A stretch of DNA of 64,000 nt, from the NCBI GenBank assembly GCA_016165875.1, contig JABBOT010000013.1, positions 8,912,909 to 8,976,908 on the forward strand, written 5' to 3'. A program made the translations under genes and the position numbers. The notes under the pieces are model-generated. The model did not search any database, was not told where the DNA came from, and worked only from the letters and a program-made list of their open reading frames with translations. Of this stretch, positions 33,501 through 48,500 are shown in pieces (the first letter of the stretch is position 1; each line of letters starts with the position of its first letter). The DNA is from Acanthopleura granulata (taxonomy: Eukaryota > Mollusca > Polyplacophora > Chitonida > Chitonidae).

Positions 33501-36500
33501 GACAGTAATAAAGTTTAAATACCTGGCTTGCCTCTTCTCTTGAACTTTGGACATGTCTCGCAGCACAGACCTTCGGTCCTGGGATTGTAACAATGCGCCG
33601 GAGTTATGTTACTACAGCCTCTGTCTTTGTCTCCAAACTGGCATTCTGTGACAAGAACATTTAACTACCGCAAAAATGTCTTTATGGCCATCGCCATGAG
33701 CGTACTCTGTAAAAAAGGCTGTGTACCACAGGTACACACACTGTAGCAAAATTGAACATCTGCAAACTTAGTGTAATGGATTGTGTACTTGAGAGAAAAT
33801 ATGTGTACTGTGGTACACATGGATGTAAATTTCTAGTACACAAAGGCTACAGATGTTAAAATTTGTTACAGTGTGTGCACTTGTGGTACACAGTCGTTCT
33901 TATAGAGTACACACACACATCGCACATGTTAACATATTAGTATGCTAAGCCGTGTACACTCAGCAAACAAACTGTGAACGAGTGGTACACTATATTTTGG
34001 AAGCAACACACATCCACATAGATTTGCGTGCCATCAGTGTACTTTTCAAACTCGCTAATACACAAATTGTGTGTCACGGATACACAGAACTCTGATGATG
34101 TTTAAATTCGGAAAAAGAAAAAAAAACAAACACACGCGGGGCAACGTACCTAACAGAATACTTCAAACGGTGTCAATCTCAAATTATGAATGCTCCCATC
34201 CCGGAATGCTGCTAAACTATTTGATTTAACATTTTTTTATTCATATTTAAAATTTCGGTTTTGAACAAGTAAATCACTTTTTATTGCAACAGTATTTTGG
34301 GGATGGAAACGTTCAATTCGTATGGTCGGCACAGAACTACGGATAGTTTGGTTTTACGTTGTAGATATGCAGATATTCAGGGAGTTTTCTTCCTCAAGGT
34401 ATATGCGGCTATTGATTCTTTAAGTTGGGCAAACCGTGTGCACAAATACCTGGTTTATCAGTTCTTTTGATCTTTTCGCATGCCTCGCAGCATAGGTCTT
34501 CGTTGTCAGATATATAACATTGTACAGGTTCAATTGCGCGGCAGCTTGGAGACTTATCACCAAATGGACAGGCTGTAACCGAGACGCAGGCAAATACACC
34601 ATTAAAAATTAGCCATCACATATTTTTGATTACGTGTAAAAATCGCTTTACTGGTAGTCCAGTGTATGAACATTGATTTATTAATATTAATTCATTTACC
34701 GATATCAATAATTCTTGAATAAATCTTAATTTGTCACAGGACATCGTAGGCACCCCAGCCTGAGCTATACAGTCGTGCGTTTTGCCGTCCGTGTTCATAG
34801 CAAACGATAACGAGCTACCAGATGAACGTTATATTGGACATCAAGGTTTAACACACCGTGCCTAATGTCATGTCAGTGGTTGTCTAGTTACATTTATACA
34901 GATCCCAATCCGGCGGGCCCATTCTACAAAGCCATTTCAGACTTGTCAGACGATTTTAGGCTCTGGAAATTAAAAGTTTGACCACCATCGCTGTTATCAA
35001 ACAAATGTGTCCAATTTGACACTTCCAATGTTAAAACTATGCACGGTGACGAAGCTTAAAATTTTGACTTAAGTCAGAAGCCGCTTTGTGGAATCGGCGC
35101 CTGCGGTGTAGCCCTACGTTGCACCTAGGCCCTATTTCACTATCACAGACATGGACGCTTGTCCAATATGAGTTGTAGCCCTAATCTTGTCTCAGCTTCA
35201 GTTTCAGGTATTTCCGCTCAAGCACAAAGGCGATGCTTTCGCTGATCATCTTATGAACTTAATGGGGTAATAAGCCCGTCATCAAGGCTGTTTGAAATTT
35301 ATGTATACAGTGAAGTCTTTTCAATGTGGCATGTACACTGGAATAAAATGTTTAAAAAGGTACGCTTTCATGTTATACAATTTTACATCATCTATATCGG
35401 TATGACCACTTAAATCAAACCATTCTGAGGGGAAATCTAGCCTAGACCGCTACATGTTATATCATTAATACACACTACACTGGCTATAACACACTTTACA
35501 CTATCTTGCAGTTGATGTAAATTATTACATGAACATCGTGCACTTCATTAAAGGTTGTATAAGATTTAATTGAAGATGAGTAGATGTTGCAAGGCTGTTA
35601 GACACCACATGATATTCTTGGGTACAAGTTGTCCATTATTAGGTTGAAAGAGCGTTTGTTTGAATTGCTGCAAAAAAATACTGTGTATACATTTAAAACC
35701 TACATTCTGTGTTAGGTACTAGTATGTTGATCATCACCCTATATAGGACATCAGCCGGTAAAATTATGATCTGTCAACACACTACACTTTATACACGCTG
35801 TGGCTGCAAGATAACGGCTCCGCCATAAGCAAGATGTGGAACAAACATCTACACTTAAGCCACATGTTGGACTTGAGGAAGCCATGATGTGATGAAGTCA
35901 GTGTTATGGTCTTGTTGCACTACTTTACACATGCACATCTTGCGTCAGTCCGCTTTAGAAATGAGTTAATTCCTCATATTAAAGCAGATCTAGATATTCG
36001 GTGGTGTTATGTTTGTGAAAAAGCAACTAGAAATAGCTAAACCACAGTCAACACCGTTGATCTTGTAAAATGAAATGAAAACACCTACTGGGGTTGTTTG
36101 TTTGTATCATTGGGCAAGATTCACAGCACAGTTGGTTAAAATGTTCCCGATAGCAGAGGTCACCGCGAGAATGGATCATCTGTGCACATGTCATATTCAG
36201 CCCTCTGATAATACCCGGATATTCTCCAAGCGGACAAGACTCTATGGATGTAAAATCAATATTTCAATATTTAGTCTTTGCTTTGTTTTCTTACTTCGGG
36301 TTTATCGCCGCTTCCATTACATTTATAGTGCTACCTCAGTTTTAATGGTATGTTTATTTGTTGATGGAGTTAGGACATTTCCAACCCTATTCCGTTGCAG
36401 CTTAGGTATTAGGGGGTGTGTACGTTGTTACCTTTTCACCATTTACATGAACAGATAGAATAACACGCTTACAAAGATAAATTGACTTTTACCAGATATC

Positions 36501-39500
36501 ACACCGTTGTCACTGCACTAGTTGTATTCGCTGTGCATACTGACTTATAAAATGGGCTAACACCAGGGTATATCAATTGCTTTCAAACAATATACAAGGC
36601 GAAAGACCGCAGAACAGCGTAACACGACGACGGGGTGATAGTTGGTAAATGGTCGCACGTTATTGGTTAATTCCGGCCACATGTCAATTTGTTTCAGTTA
36701 GGCTATTATATAAAGTGTTCACGGAAGTGTTTGCACGCTCCTTAGGACCGCGCATGTCTTAAGCAGAATTAGGTACAAAGAAAATTGCAGTGATGATAAA
36801 CGCAATGTACTAGGCGTCACCAGAATTACTCAAAATGCATGGGCTTAGGATCCCGGGTTTATGCAAGAAAACAACAAAAAAGACTACAACATATATAGTA
36901 AAACTAAAGCACCGACAATAGTGTGATAGTTGGCAAAGGGTCCCACGTTATACGCGTGAAACCTGGCCTCTTGTGAATTTACGCCGGTTAGAATTTATTC
37001 TAGTTGTTCATGTAAGTGTTCAGTAAGTAACAACTAACACGTCTCCTAGCCTCAGATTCATTTCCAAAAGCAGTGATTTTATTTTCAGCAAACAACGAGG
37101 AGCTAGTGGTTGAGTGTCTTAAGAAATGAATAGGGCCTAGAAAGTGACTGGAGAGTCGCTTACCTGGTGCAGCCGGGGCTTTAGTATTGTGTACGCATTC
37201 GCCGGTATCACACCACTGAAAAACGAATAAAGGTTTTAATAACAAATAACAAATAAGAAATCTACCATATACAATCCAAGAGGTTATGTCACAATTAGTT
37301 TGCTAGGTCACAACCGAGTTGGCAATATCGGGAACCGCACACGCAACCTAATCAGCTTCGGTCAGGACTCTCGGATCAAGCCAACAACGCAGGCGTTAAA
37401 GGACTGTTGCAGCAACATAAAGAGAAGAAAGTCGGTATATAAATTAATTTTGAAACGCCGATTAGCAGGTCCTTGACCAACAATGAGGTCGCCTGTTCGA
37501 ATCCCACTCTGCCTGCTGTTTCGGCTGCGGGGTTTACGTCAGAATGTGTGTTTGGGTGTTCGGGGAAAAGTCCATGGATAACTCGGCACACTCATTCCAT
37601 CATGCGTCATGTATTAAAATGAAAGAAAGTTTGAACACTGCGTTACATACTAATCCGCTAATTAAAATAAATACATCATTTTAAATAGAACAGCGAAAAA
37701 TCGGCCTACCTTATTTTGTCCACAGGATGTTCCACGAGCCGGAGTTACGCGCCTACACGTAGTGGTTCCTGGGAGGGAACAGTACATACCTGAACATACA
37801 CCTTTGTATGAGGTCTGGTTGTAAAGGCTCTGAAATATAACCTGAGTTAATTAGTTCGTCAGTCGGTAGAAAAAGTGTGGAAACGTTGTTATACTTTTAA
37901 AAAATTGCATACTTTAACGAAATATTCTGCTTTATATTACACGAGTTGTATGTTGACGAGATATAAAAGTGCCTATAATTCCATTTCTCGAGCGAGGGTT
38001 TTTCACTCTTGAAGAAGACTTGGCATATCTTCACCGGTTAGAAATATATTGTTTGCGTGTGTATAATATCCTGTACATCACTGACATTTATACTGATTAT
38101 ACTGACAACTGAGAAACGCCAAATATACCGACCCTGCAGAAGGTTGAACGGCTTCCAAATTGATAGGCACACTGAGTGTCAACGCTGTACAGCTGACCCG
38201 GAAGGGCTTGAAGGAGAGGGGTCAAGACCGCGGGGTCAAGTGTTGAACTCTCGGATAGTAGACAGTTATTACCGGCACTGTATATGGGAAAAGACTGTAA
38301 GTCTTCATGCTAACACTCCTGTAGAACTGTTTTTTTTAATATATTGTCCGACGTAATACATTGAAATAGAGTGTACTTTACACAATAAATCTTGACGTTG
38401 TGCAGGCTACTTTTCATATATAATAAAGTTTCTTTTTTGATTATCTACAAATACATTCCACAAGCCATCACAGAATTTACTAGTTACCTTCACAGAATCC
38501 CTAATTTCAGCCAAAAAGTAAAATACTAGAAATTTGGTCCTATAAGTATTAAGATAATTATGATCTTCTTTTCTTAATAGCAGAATCATTTAAGCATAGT
38601 TCCATGAATATCACGACAAGGTTAAATAATTGTCTTTGTTCTATCAGTCTTCGCAGCTGATTCACTGGGGAGGATTTCCACCACCTATATTTATTTATTT
38701 ACTTATTTCATGGGTCTTTTAAGCAGAGCTAAAGAATATTTCACTTATACGACGGAAACCAGCATTATGGTGGGAGGAAACCGGGAAGAGCCCGGGGAAA
38801 CCCACGACCATCAACAGATTGCAGAAAGACCTTACTACGTAATCAATCCTCCACCAATAAGCCTGGCATTTGTCGTCAGTACCGCCTAAAACACCAATCA
38901 AACAAACCAGTACATAACTGTATACCGGGTCTATTGAGGGGCTGTTTGTAAGCTGCTATTTAATAGGACAGAAAACATACAAAATGACACCCGCGGCAGA
39001 TGAAACGGTATGAAATGTTACTTTATACATATTATCTTCAATGATAACGAGTAATACCATAGTATGTAAATAAGTATTTCCTCCACGAATTGGTCCCCAA
39101 AACACACTCATAACATTATTATTTTAAAATGACATTTTTTTTTTCACGTGAAGTTTGCCTATTTTTTTTTATTCCTGCAACGTATCACACAAATTCCATG
39201 AACGGAGTAACGGAACAAAAAGCCGCGAAGCAAACATGAAAGAGGGTTTACACACCTGTCGAGTTTTAGGATCATCTGTCGGAAGTATCTAATGGAACAA
39301 GACGAGAAATACCAAGGATTCTTCGCAGTGACGCCTTCCGCATGTCCGAATGTGGGTGTCATAATGTAGTTGTCTGTCACTGCGCACTCGTTGCCATCAC
39401 CATCGTGGGGAGCTCCGAGGCTTCACACAAATGAATACAAATCACAACATTTAAGCTATACAGTCGTAAATAGGGAGACAAATGAATAGGCGTCTAATTT

Positions 39501-42500
39501 CCACATGGTGTTAAGGAGGCAAATCTTTACGACTTCGCGGCTTCATTAAGATTTAAACGGTAAATGTGTGCGGAATTAACCCTGCTTATGCTGACACGAG
39601 CAGTTTGTCTTGATGATCCTTGTAGAAGGTAGTTAAATGGTACCAACTGCACAAAGAGTAGCTGTGTGTGAAAGTTTTAGCTATTGCCATGATAACGCTT
39701 AGTGCATTTCTCCTCTGCCAACATTAATCGCTTTGAGAATTATGGGCGAATACTCTGTCTACCTAAGTGAAAGGAACGCACGTGTTGCATTGTATCTAAA
39801 ATTTTATGATGACTATGAAATTAGCCCAGGCTTTTGTTTATAAGTAGCGGTGAGCGTAAGGACCTATTGCGAAATTTTTTACACGCATAGGCCATGCACA
39901 TTTACAAAATACACGCATTGCTTTTCATTGCAGGAATGAACGGTTGATTTATGTACTTGTTTTATGCAAAAATAAATGGTATATTATACAACAATTATAT
40001 AACACTTCCTTTCCATTTTCCCCCACTTTACCTAAAATGCCAAGTTTTCTATTTAAAAATGGGTTATGGGACGGCTGCCAGCATTTTTGTGGGAGGAAAC
40101 CGGACAGACAGCGGGGGAAGCCCACGAACTTTCCCACATAGGACCGGGATAAAAGCAAACCAGAGATACAACTGCACTCAGACCGACCTCATTGGTGAGA
40201 GGCCTCTGGGTCAAAGTAATGCCGGCATAAAGCACGCTAACCTGTTAAGCCACAGAAGCGGTCTGGTTCTTTCCAAGTACATACCCACGGTTCCTGGCAC
40301 CCGTAAAATTAATTGCAGTCGCACTCGGCGTTAAGAACAGGCCAAACAGAATTATATATTTGTTTGTTTACTGGATTGCGTTTATCACCAGACCCAGAGT
40401 TTTTCACTACCATCACCATGGTAAAGTCTATGGATTATGGAAACCGAAGTGCCTGTTACAAACCACCGATCTTCGCCAGGTAACCGTCACCTTGATTCAT
40501 AGCCGTAATCTTGTCAGTCAGAGGCGGATTCGAACACGGTACCTCACTGGTTAAAAGCCAGCTAGCCAGCGGTTTCCCTACGTAGGAGAAAGAGGCTTTA
40601 TGGTTCAATAAATAAATACATTTATTCACTCACCTATGACCAAGTTCATGGGCAGCAAGTGTGACACTATCAAAGTTAAACCGGTTTTCACAGATTGACG
40701 TGCTTCTTTTCCGACAAATGGATCCCACGTATGCCAAACCTAAGCAAGACGAAAAATGAATAATTTGAATTCAAGTTCTCCCACCACTATTACCATATGA
40801 CACAGCCCAAAATATATGCAGTATTAAAAAACTGCATGAACATACAGGTTTCCATATGATAGTTGGGGATCCAGGACACAAGTCAAGCTCCAGGACACAC
40901 CTTGGTGTCCACATAACAGACGGCGGTCTGATCCCTGAGGTCGCAATCTATCGGAATGTTAGGCATACTATGACCTACTGGGGATCGTTTTATTTAATTA
41001 TTTATTTATTTCATTGGTGTTTTACGCCATACTCAAGAATATTTCACTTATACAACGGAGTCCAGAATAATGGTGGCAGGAAACCGGGCAGAGCCCGGGA
41101 GAAACCCACGACCATCCGCAGGTTGCTGGCAGACCTTCCCACATACGATCACAGAGGAAGTCAGCATGAGCTGGACTTGAAATCACAGCGACATCATTGG
41201 TGGGAGGCTCGTTTTACAAAGCTGTCTCAAGGCTGCGTCAAACGCATTTATCATGGCGACGTATCTCTTCGTAAAACAGACCCCTGTAGTGTAAAATGTT
41301 GCGTGACTTTAATTCAGACATGTTGTGTGACATACTGGAGTTACTGCGGGTTATTATCAGTATGATCTGTAAAATTCACCATATATCCACTCATAGGACC
41401 TCATTAAATCTCAAAAATATCTAACACAAATATACTAGTAAGTATCGGTATCTCCTGAAACGGTTCTAATTGTTTTTTTACAATGATTCTTATCTCATTT
41501 TATGTTGTTTTTTTTTTCCTTTAAAGACTAGACGGAAAAAATTTACCTGCATTTGAGGAATCACCTTTTCTGGACAAGTCGTACCTGTGAATTTACAAAA
41601 AATAAAAAAAACTTGAGATTTATTGTGTAGTTTATTACATTCACGTAAATTGACAAGTAGCTGGAGCCAAGTTTGACCATTTACCAACGACCACACTGTA
41701 ATCGCTGGTCTGGTTTTATTCACTATTTCGTATCTTCTTTCATATTTATCAGGTAACTGAAGAGAATTCCCTGATGAGACACAAATTTCCAATACAGACA
41801 GACATAGAAAACACTGACCACTGTTCTCTTATATCACATGAGTATTACGCTACCTCCTTTTCCACAATTGGACGCCGCAAAGGAAGGAACGAACAATAGA
41901 TTACACAGCTTTGACCCAGTTCACGATTTGCCTACCATTAACTAGCTATCTACATATATTGCTCCTTTTTAAAAACCTGTCTTACCGCTCAGTCAATCGT
42001 TTCACCTAAATAAATTAGGGAGCTGGAAAGTGTGTAAAAATTAAGTTCAAAGGAAAAATAGTATGGATAGTTAAGATGTAACAAAAAGGCAAAATACAAA
42101 AGATTATAGCGTAGAGAGTACAAGCAGGGTGTGAGAGTTGGACAAATGGTCAGACGTCATCAGTGAAATACGGTCTTTTGCCAGTTCCTCTCGTGTAAGG
42201 TTTTGTTTTAACTGTACATGGTAAGGAATGAATTGACACACCACACAGCACCATGGCTTTAAGAAATAGTAGGTAAAAAAATGCACTGATCTAGAGTTAC
42301 TCAACATACTCTCTGGGCAGAACATTTAATAAACAATTACATGAAAACAATGCGAAAATCAAGGCTTATTGAAACAAAAGAATGAGTGAAGTGAATGTGT
42401 CTCCCAGGTCTGTGTCGTGAAGAAGAAAACCGTGTCAAACGTAGGTGGCATAAAGGCAGTTTACAGAAAATACTTTTGAACATAGTCTCTGAACACAAAA

Positions 42501-45500
42501 TCCCCATAGGAATGAAGTTCCATAGAAACTACTCACGCGGTGAAGAGCATCACGTGATCTGATTTCGGCAAATCCGTGCGGCCCCGTACCCAGGTATTGA
42601 ACGAATCGTATGCCATATCGGAGTCAACGAGTTTGAGATTTGGGTCTTCTGGGTTCGCTTGCGCTATCCCATCCGTCCAAACAGAAACAGTGACATCCTA
42701 AAGAACAAGTTAACGGATATTCGGTATGAAAGGGCTGCGTATCTTTGCAAGTCTAAATTACTCGTTACATACAGGTCGAGGTTAATCTTTAAAAAAATCT
42801 GATCGGTTTGTATTTTAGTCATTCACGCCTTCATTCCTTGTTTCATTGATTCGTTTATTTACTTATCCGTTGCTGAACGCCACATTTAGGAACCTGATGC
42901 TAAAGAATGACTTACATTTCATCTCACCTTTTCATACAAAAACACATGACTGCAATATGCACAAAGCCCTAATAACTAACACGAAAGCTTACCTCAATGA
43001 TAAGCAATCCACTATACAGAACGTTCAGCGCTAGGTCTGCCTCCTTTATGTTCTTATACCTGAGATCAACCTGCGAAAAGAGACAAAAATCTATTTGCTC
43101 AGTAACAATATGGGGCATACAGCATAGACCATGGATTTGTAAAATGAAAAAGACATCAGTACTGTTAGCCTTAAAGCTGACCTAAAACTGACTTAAAAGC
43201 ATATCTGAATTTACCATTAAATCAATTGCAATCAAATGTCTAAATTCTAACCTGGGTTCTAGCGGGCATTTTTGGTGTCCAAACCCTATATTTACAATAC
43301 ACTTTGCTTATGTGCTTGTGAGTAATCGTAACCGAGCTGATAGTGTATGACAAAGCTCAATGGCCCTGATGTCTTTCAGCAATGCGGTTGCTGTGAGTTC
43401 AAGTTAAGCTCACGCTGGCTTCCTCGCCATTCGTATGCGGCAACATTTTTCAGCAGCCTGCGAATGGTCGTGGGTTTCTCGCGGGGCTCTACCCAGTGTC
43501 TTCAAACCATAATGCTGGTAGCCGTTGTATGAGTGAAATGATCTTGAACACGGCGTGAAACATCAGAGAAATAAATAAATAAATAAATAAATAAGTGTTT
43601 AATTACAAAATATACAAATAAACTTTAAAGGCGTTCCTCACTTTACCATGGAGCGTAATCTTCACGATTTGCACAACCAATAATGATGACCAACGTCTGG
43701 GGCCTCACAATACTTTCCCCTTTGGAGCCTCCATACAACAGGTGAAAAGGTAAAAAGGTGAGAAGGTAGACAGGTAAAAAGGTGAACACTTACGGCATTA
43801 AGGACAAAAGCATAGTACTGTTTTATTTTAGACAAGGTCATTGCTCTCCGCTCAGTCGGGGTGGACGCTGACGTTCTGTCCCTCCAACTGGAAAAAAGGG
43901 ATTCAAGTTCAGAAAACTGGGCAGTTCCATTGTCCTGTTCTATTTCAGTTTTGTTTGGTAGAAGTCAACGATGCAAAGTGTAGGAAATATGCCTTTGTTC
44001 TGAAACTCTGTTTCCAGTGTGAGTGTGAATTTATATTGATTTTATAATATGTGCTGTGTTTCCCGTTTTCCACTTCTGTTACGAACCCAGTCTTTAAAAT
44101 AGTATATTGTATTTTTTATTTGTTTTTCGACAAACCAGGTCAGTATCTGACCTACATTTTTCCTGTGTACGTTGTGACCAGCACTGGAATTCAGTCGCGT
44201 GATCTCGAGGCTTCTGTGTTTATCAGTTTCGTGTCATTGTACCTAGAGCGTACATTCTGGAAAGATGTGCCCATGTGGTTGACATGTTCACGATCAAAGT
44301 ATCCATTATTTACTCTACGTTACTCTACAAATATGATAGTAAGTTGTTAAGCTAGCGGTCTTTACTCGTGTCCATTTGAAAGCAGTCGTATTTACGTCTA
44401 CTTAAGGATTTTGACGTTTGACGTTGTTTTGGAGCTTGTATCGCTCATTGTCTCTTTGTGCAATTACGTACATTCTATCCCAGTTTACCCGGAAAGTGGC
44501 CATGTGTATATTTCGGAGGAATGAAACATACATCGTCAGCTCGGCATTACGGACGACATTGTCAATCCGTCAGTCCTGGAAAGTTGCACCTGTCCTGGGA
44601 GTTGGATATATGCCTTCGTCGCCGCACCGGGCCCACTGCTGTTTGTCACTTACAGGACTGCCATCTTTCGATTCGAGAATTCCAAAGAACTGTGGACTCT
44701 ATATTTACGTGGACTGACTCCATACAGATTTGGACGCCGTCATCAGTAAGAAACTATATATTTTTTGTAATTATCTGTATTGTTTTTGTATATTATTGTC
44801 AGTTGTGCTATTTGTCTGTTTTGTTCAAAAATATGTATTCAACTTAGTCAAGCGTTTTTGTGTTTCTTTGTTTGATCTTGTGGTGTAAGGCCTGTTGCTG
44901 TTTGAGAGTTGTACTAGCCATTGGTTTATTACTTTTACTCTCCCATAGTGACATCCTTACACTTCGGTGCACATAGTATATTAGGTTAAATTCCAAATCG
45001 CAAATGTAAACATCAGTTAACCTTGCCATAGTACATCTGAACAACGTTCTCAAGGTGAGCCATGGTTTACCTTTCACATGGTTCATGTTGGATAACTTAC
45101 AAATTGTAGACGGATGTGTCTGTGATCATCATTAATTCTACGTTGTAATTGACTTTTTTGGTCTTTCGTCGAATACGACTGAATCTTTCTGGCATCTGGC
45201 GAGGGAGAAAATCTGGAAAAAAATATTGTACAGTTTGGATATCAGTATAAGCGAACACACGTTTTCGTCAAAAAAAAAAAACCTACATTGAGCAGAATGA
45301 TCCCATACGCTTGGTTTTTTTTAAATCTCAAATACAGTATTTAATTTTCGATTAGCTCTTATTGTTGCGTAACTAGAGGTTACACTAGGTAATTGTGCAA
45401 ACATTTCATTTTAGGGTACAAAACCTAGGGTTGCACATCACAATCGTCCAGCATTCCCATTATGGTGATATGGTGTATACACACCTATCCTATAAGTAGA

Positions 45501-48500
45501 GCGGGGGCCTCCGTGGCTCAGTCTTTTTAGCGCGCTATGGCAGCGCAATGACCCTAAGCCACCAATGTGGTCACTGGGAATTCATGTTGGCTTCATCTCC
45601 GGCCGTACGTGGTAAGGCCTGCCAGCAACCTGCGGATGATCGTGGGTTTCTCCCGGGCTCTGCCCGGTTTCCTCCCATCATAATGGTGGACGCCGTCATA
45701 TAAGTGAAATATTCTTGAGTACGGCGTAAAACACGAATCAAATAAATAAATATAGTTCAAGCATCAAGTAGTACATTGTATTGTCGCGTAAAGAAGAAAA
45801 GTTTTAGCCGGGGAAAACATTCCATCAAAGCTAAAAATAAAGGAACTTTGCACATTACTGGTCTCCCTGATTCTCAGTATGATAATTTGGATAATGAAGC
45901 TCGTCATACGTGCTCAATTGAAGCATCAATCTATATTTTACTCAGTCAAAAAAAAATGAAATGATAATAAAGCAGTTTAGGATATGAGAGTAGTATCGTG
46001 GTTTGAAATTTTACTCTTCCTGTGTATAGCAGAGATTCTAGTGCTGAGAATAACACCTGGCTACTCAAAGTTTCGTGCCGGCGAATAAGGCTCCCTAAAC
46101 AGACGTTAGCTGACTTTCGGCGAACACGCATGACGTCACAATTTATCCAAAAAAAGAAAAGAAACCAACTCCCAGGGCTGTCGTTCAAACCATTTGGCAA
46201 CACGACTCCCCAAGAGAGACTTTTTGGCGAACATGCACAATTCCTATAGCTGAATATATCCAAGTGGTTGGTGTCATTTAGAAAATATTGAAAGTAACAG
46301 GATTATCGTTATTTCAGATTTCACACTGTCGGTTCATTTCCCTTCCCATGAAGCAAGATTGAGGAGGATTTAAGACAGCATACACAGCAAATCTGGTATA
46401 CCTACCCGAAACAATATAATCACTGAAGTTCATGGCTGTTGAGTTGAGTTTTTCCACTACGTACGGCGAATCGCCGTCCACAGGGTAGGGGGCTCCAGGG
46501 TGTTGTTCATTCTGTTCCTCCGAAGGATAAACCAGAAACGTGTCTTCTCCTCTGGTCACTATTCCTTCCTACATTGGAGATGTAAAGACAAAGGTATAAG
46601 CGACACAACAGATTGGAGGATGTTGTTGCCGAGGGGTTAAGGGCCTATATTCCGGCTGAGCTAGAATCTGATCCTATTATAATTGTCTGTAACGGTGACT
46701 GTCCCAAAGTGTATGTAATAGAGATGCATGTATGGTAGGCTTCTATGATACTGAACTACAACTCTACATAGAGAGAGGTTCGAGGCACATTATGAGGTCG
46801 TGTGTGTGGGGGGGGGGGGCGGGTGTGTATATTGTGTCAGTTGAATGTAAGTTAGGATCATTTTTTCTTCCTTGTATTTTTCATGTAAGGCCCTCTCCGC
46901 TAAACGTTTTCGACGAAAGAATCCCTCCAACAACACACAATACCTTTGTGTTCCTCATAGCTTTTTGTAAGAAAGCTAAGACCTAATACATGTCTAACCT
47001 TTTGGAATGGATACATACGTTTACTCTTGTTCGTTTTTATACAATGCTGTGTTAATCCTGCGCACACGATGTTATTCAAAGAATATCACTGCTCCCAGAT
47101 GACCCACCTTACTCCGTGTTTACAAAAGGGGCAAACGTGACAATTTCCCTTCAGGCCATTATGAAACAGAGATGTACACCGAGGAATATGAGATGACATT
47201 TACAGAAAGGTTTTAATAACAGTGTAATTGTTGTTCTAGATTGGACTTTCTGAGTATTGTGCAGGCTCTATTGGTGAACCCTGGCAAAAACCACTCCGGC
47301 TATGCCGGGGTTTCAGCGCAGAGTGAAAAAAGACTGACATAAAGAAAAATACACTGTGATATGTGTTACGGATATGGAAGTCAATAGCAGGTCTTTCGTT
47401 AATTTCTGATGTATTGTTTTTTGTGTAAAGTTTCTGCTTATATGTACTTTATATTTCTGTAATGTTGATAATTTTCAAAGGCAAATAAGTGATGCTAATA
47501 ATTCACAAAGGCAATTGGATTAGATCTACAAATATTACTGCACAAATACAATTCTGATAATATAATTACGCACACCAGGCTTACCTGTCACTTCACATCA
47601 TGTTGATGTACACTGGTTATGTAGCTTTCACAGCACTTTACCTGTGAGAAAGCCGATGTTGGACTGTAGCTTCGCTTAACATTGCTTTATATATACTTGT
47701 AAATACGCAACTGGCAACACAATTTGTGTCAGAAAAATGCAATGCCCAAGACGAAGCGAGTTAGGAAGGTCAACTTTACCCCGTTACTGCAATTCACCAT
47801 CTATCTTCAATTAAAAGAGGCGGAGTAACTCTGTTGGCTTCCAGGTATTTCCATTACTACACGTTTGACACACTTGACCATTCTATATATACAAAGGTTA
47901 CTGGGCAAACATAACACTTACCACGCGATAGTCACAAATCCCATCAGCATTAGTCTCGCATATAACGGCCAAGGCGGCGCCACTGTGTGTGTCTTGAAAG
48001 TACTCCACATCCTAAGGAGATAAAGTCAAACTCTCGGTTTGTTCAGCATTACTATAAGATGAATTTGTACTTTCTGGACGTAATCAACAATTGATAAGGC
48101 GCAAACGAGAATATATTCCTTACTTGGCGGTGGCGGAGGTTATTGCCAGAGGAAACCAGACATAGGGCGGGTTGCGCGGTCTACTGCTCGTCAAGGACCA
48201 CTTGTTTCCCAACAATATGGTAGACGTATCAGCACACTACATATGGAAAAATTTATTAATGACTTGCCAGAGATCGGTGGATTACGCCGGGCACGTTGAT
48301 TTCCTCCAGATATAAAACTAACCACAGTCCCACAAGTAAAAACAATAAACAGTAAAAACTAAAAGAAATAAAAAGAAATAAATATATTAATTTCTTCATT
48401 AAAATGCGCAATAAGGGCAAACGAGTATGTCGGTTATCAGGCAAGGGCGTGGGACTCTGTGATAGGGAGTCCAGGAAGTGAGATATAACTAGTTGCAACT

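Noticed and set aside
37450..37580. Working tRNA gene suggested by a perfect B box
   Set aside because: The acceptor and D stems do not pair, and the downstream sequence looks like a SINE body. The same applies to 40490-40605 and the tRNA-like piece near 20990-21040.
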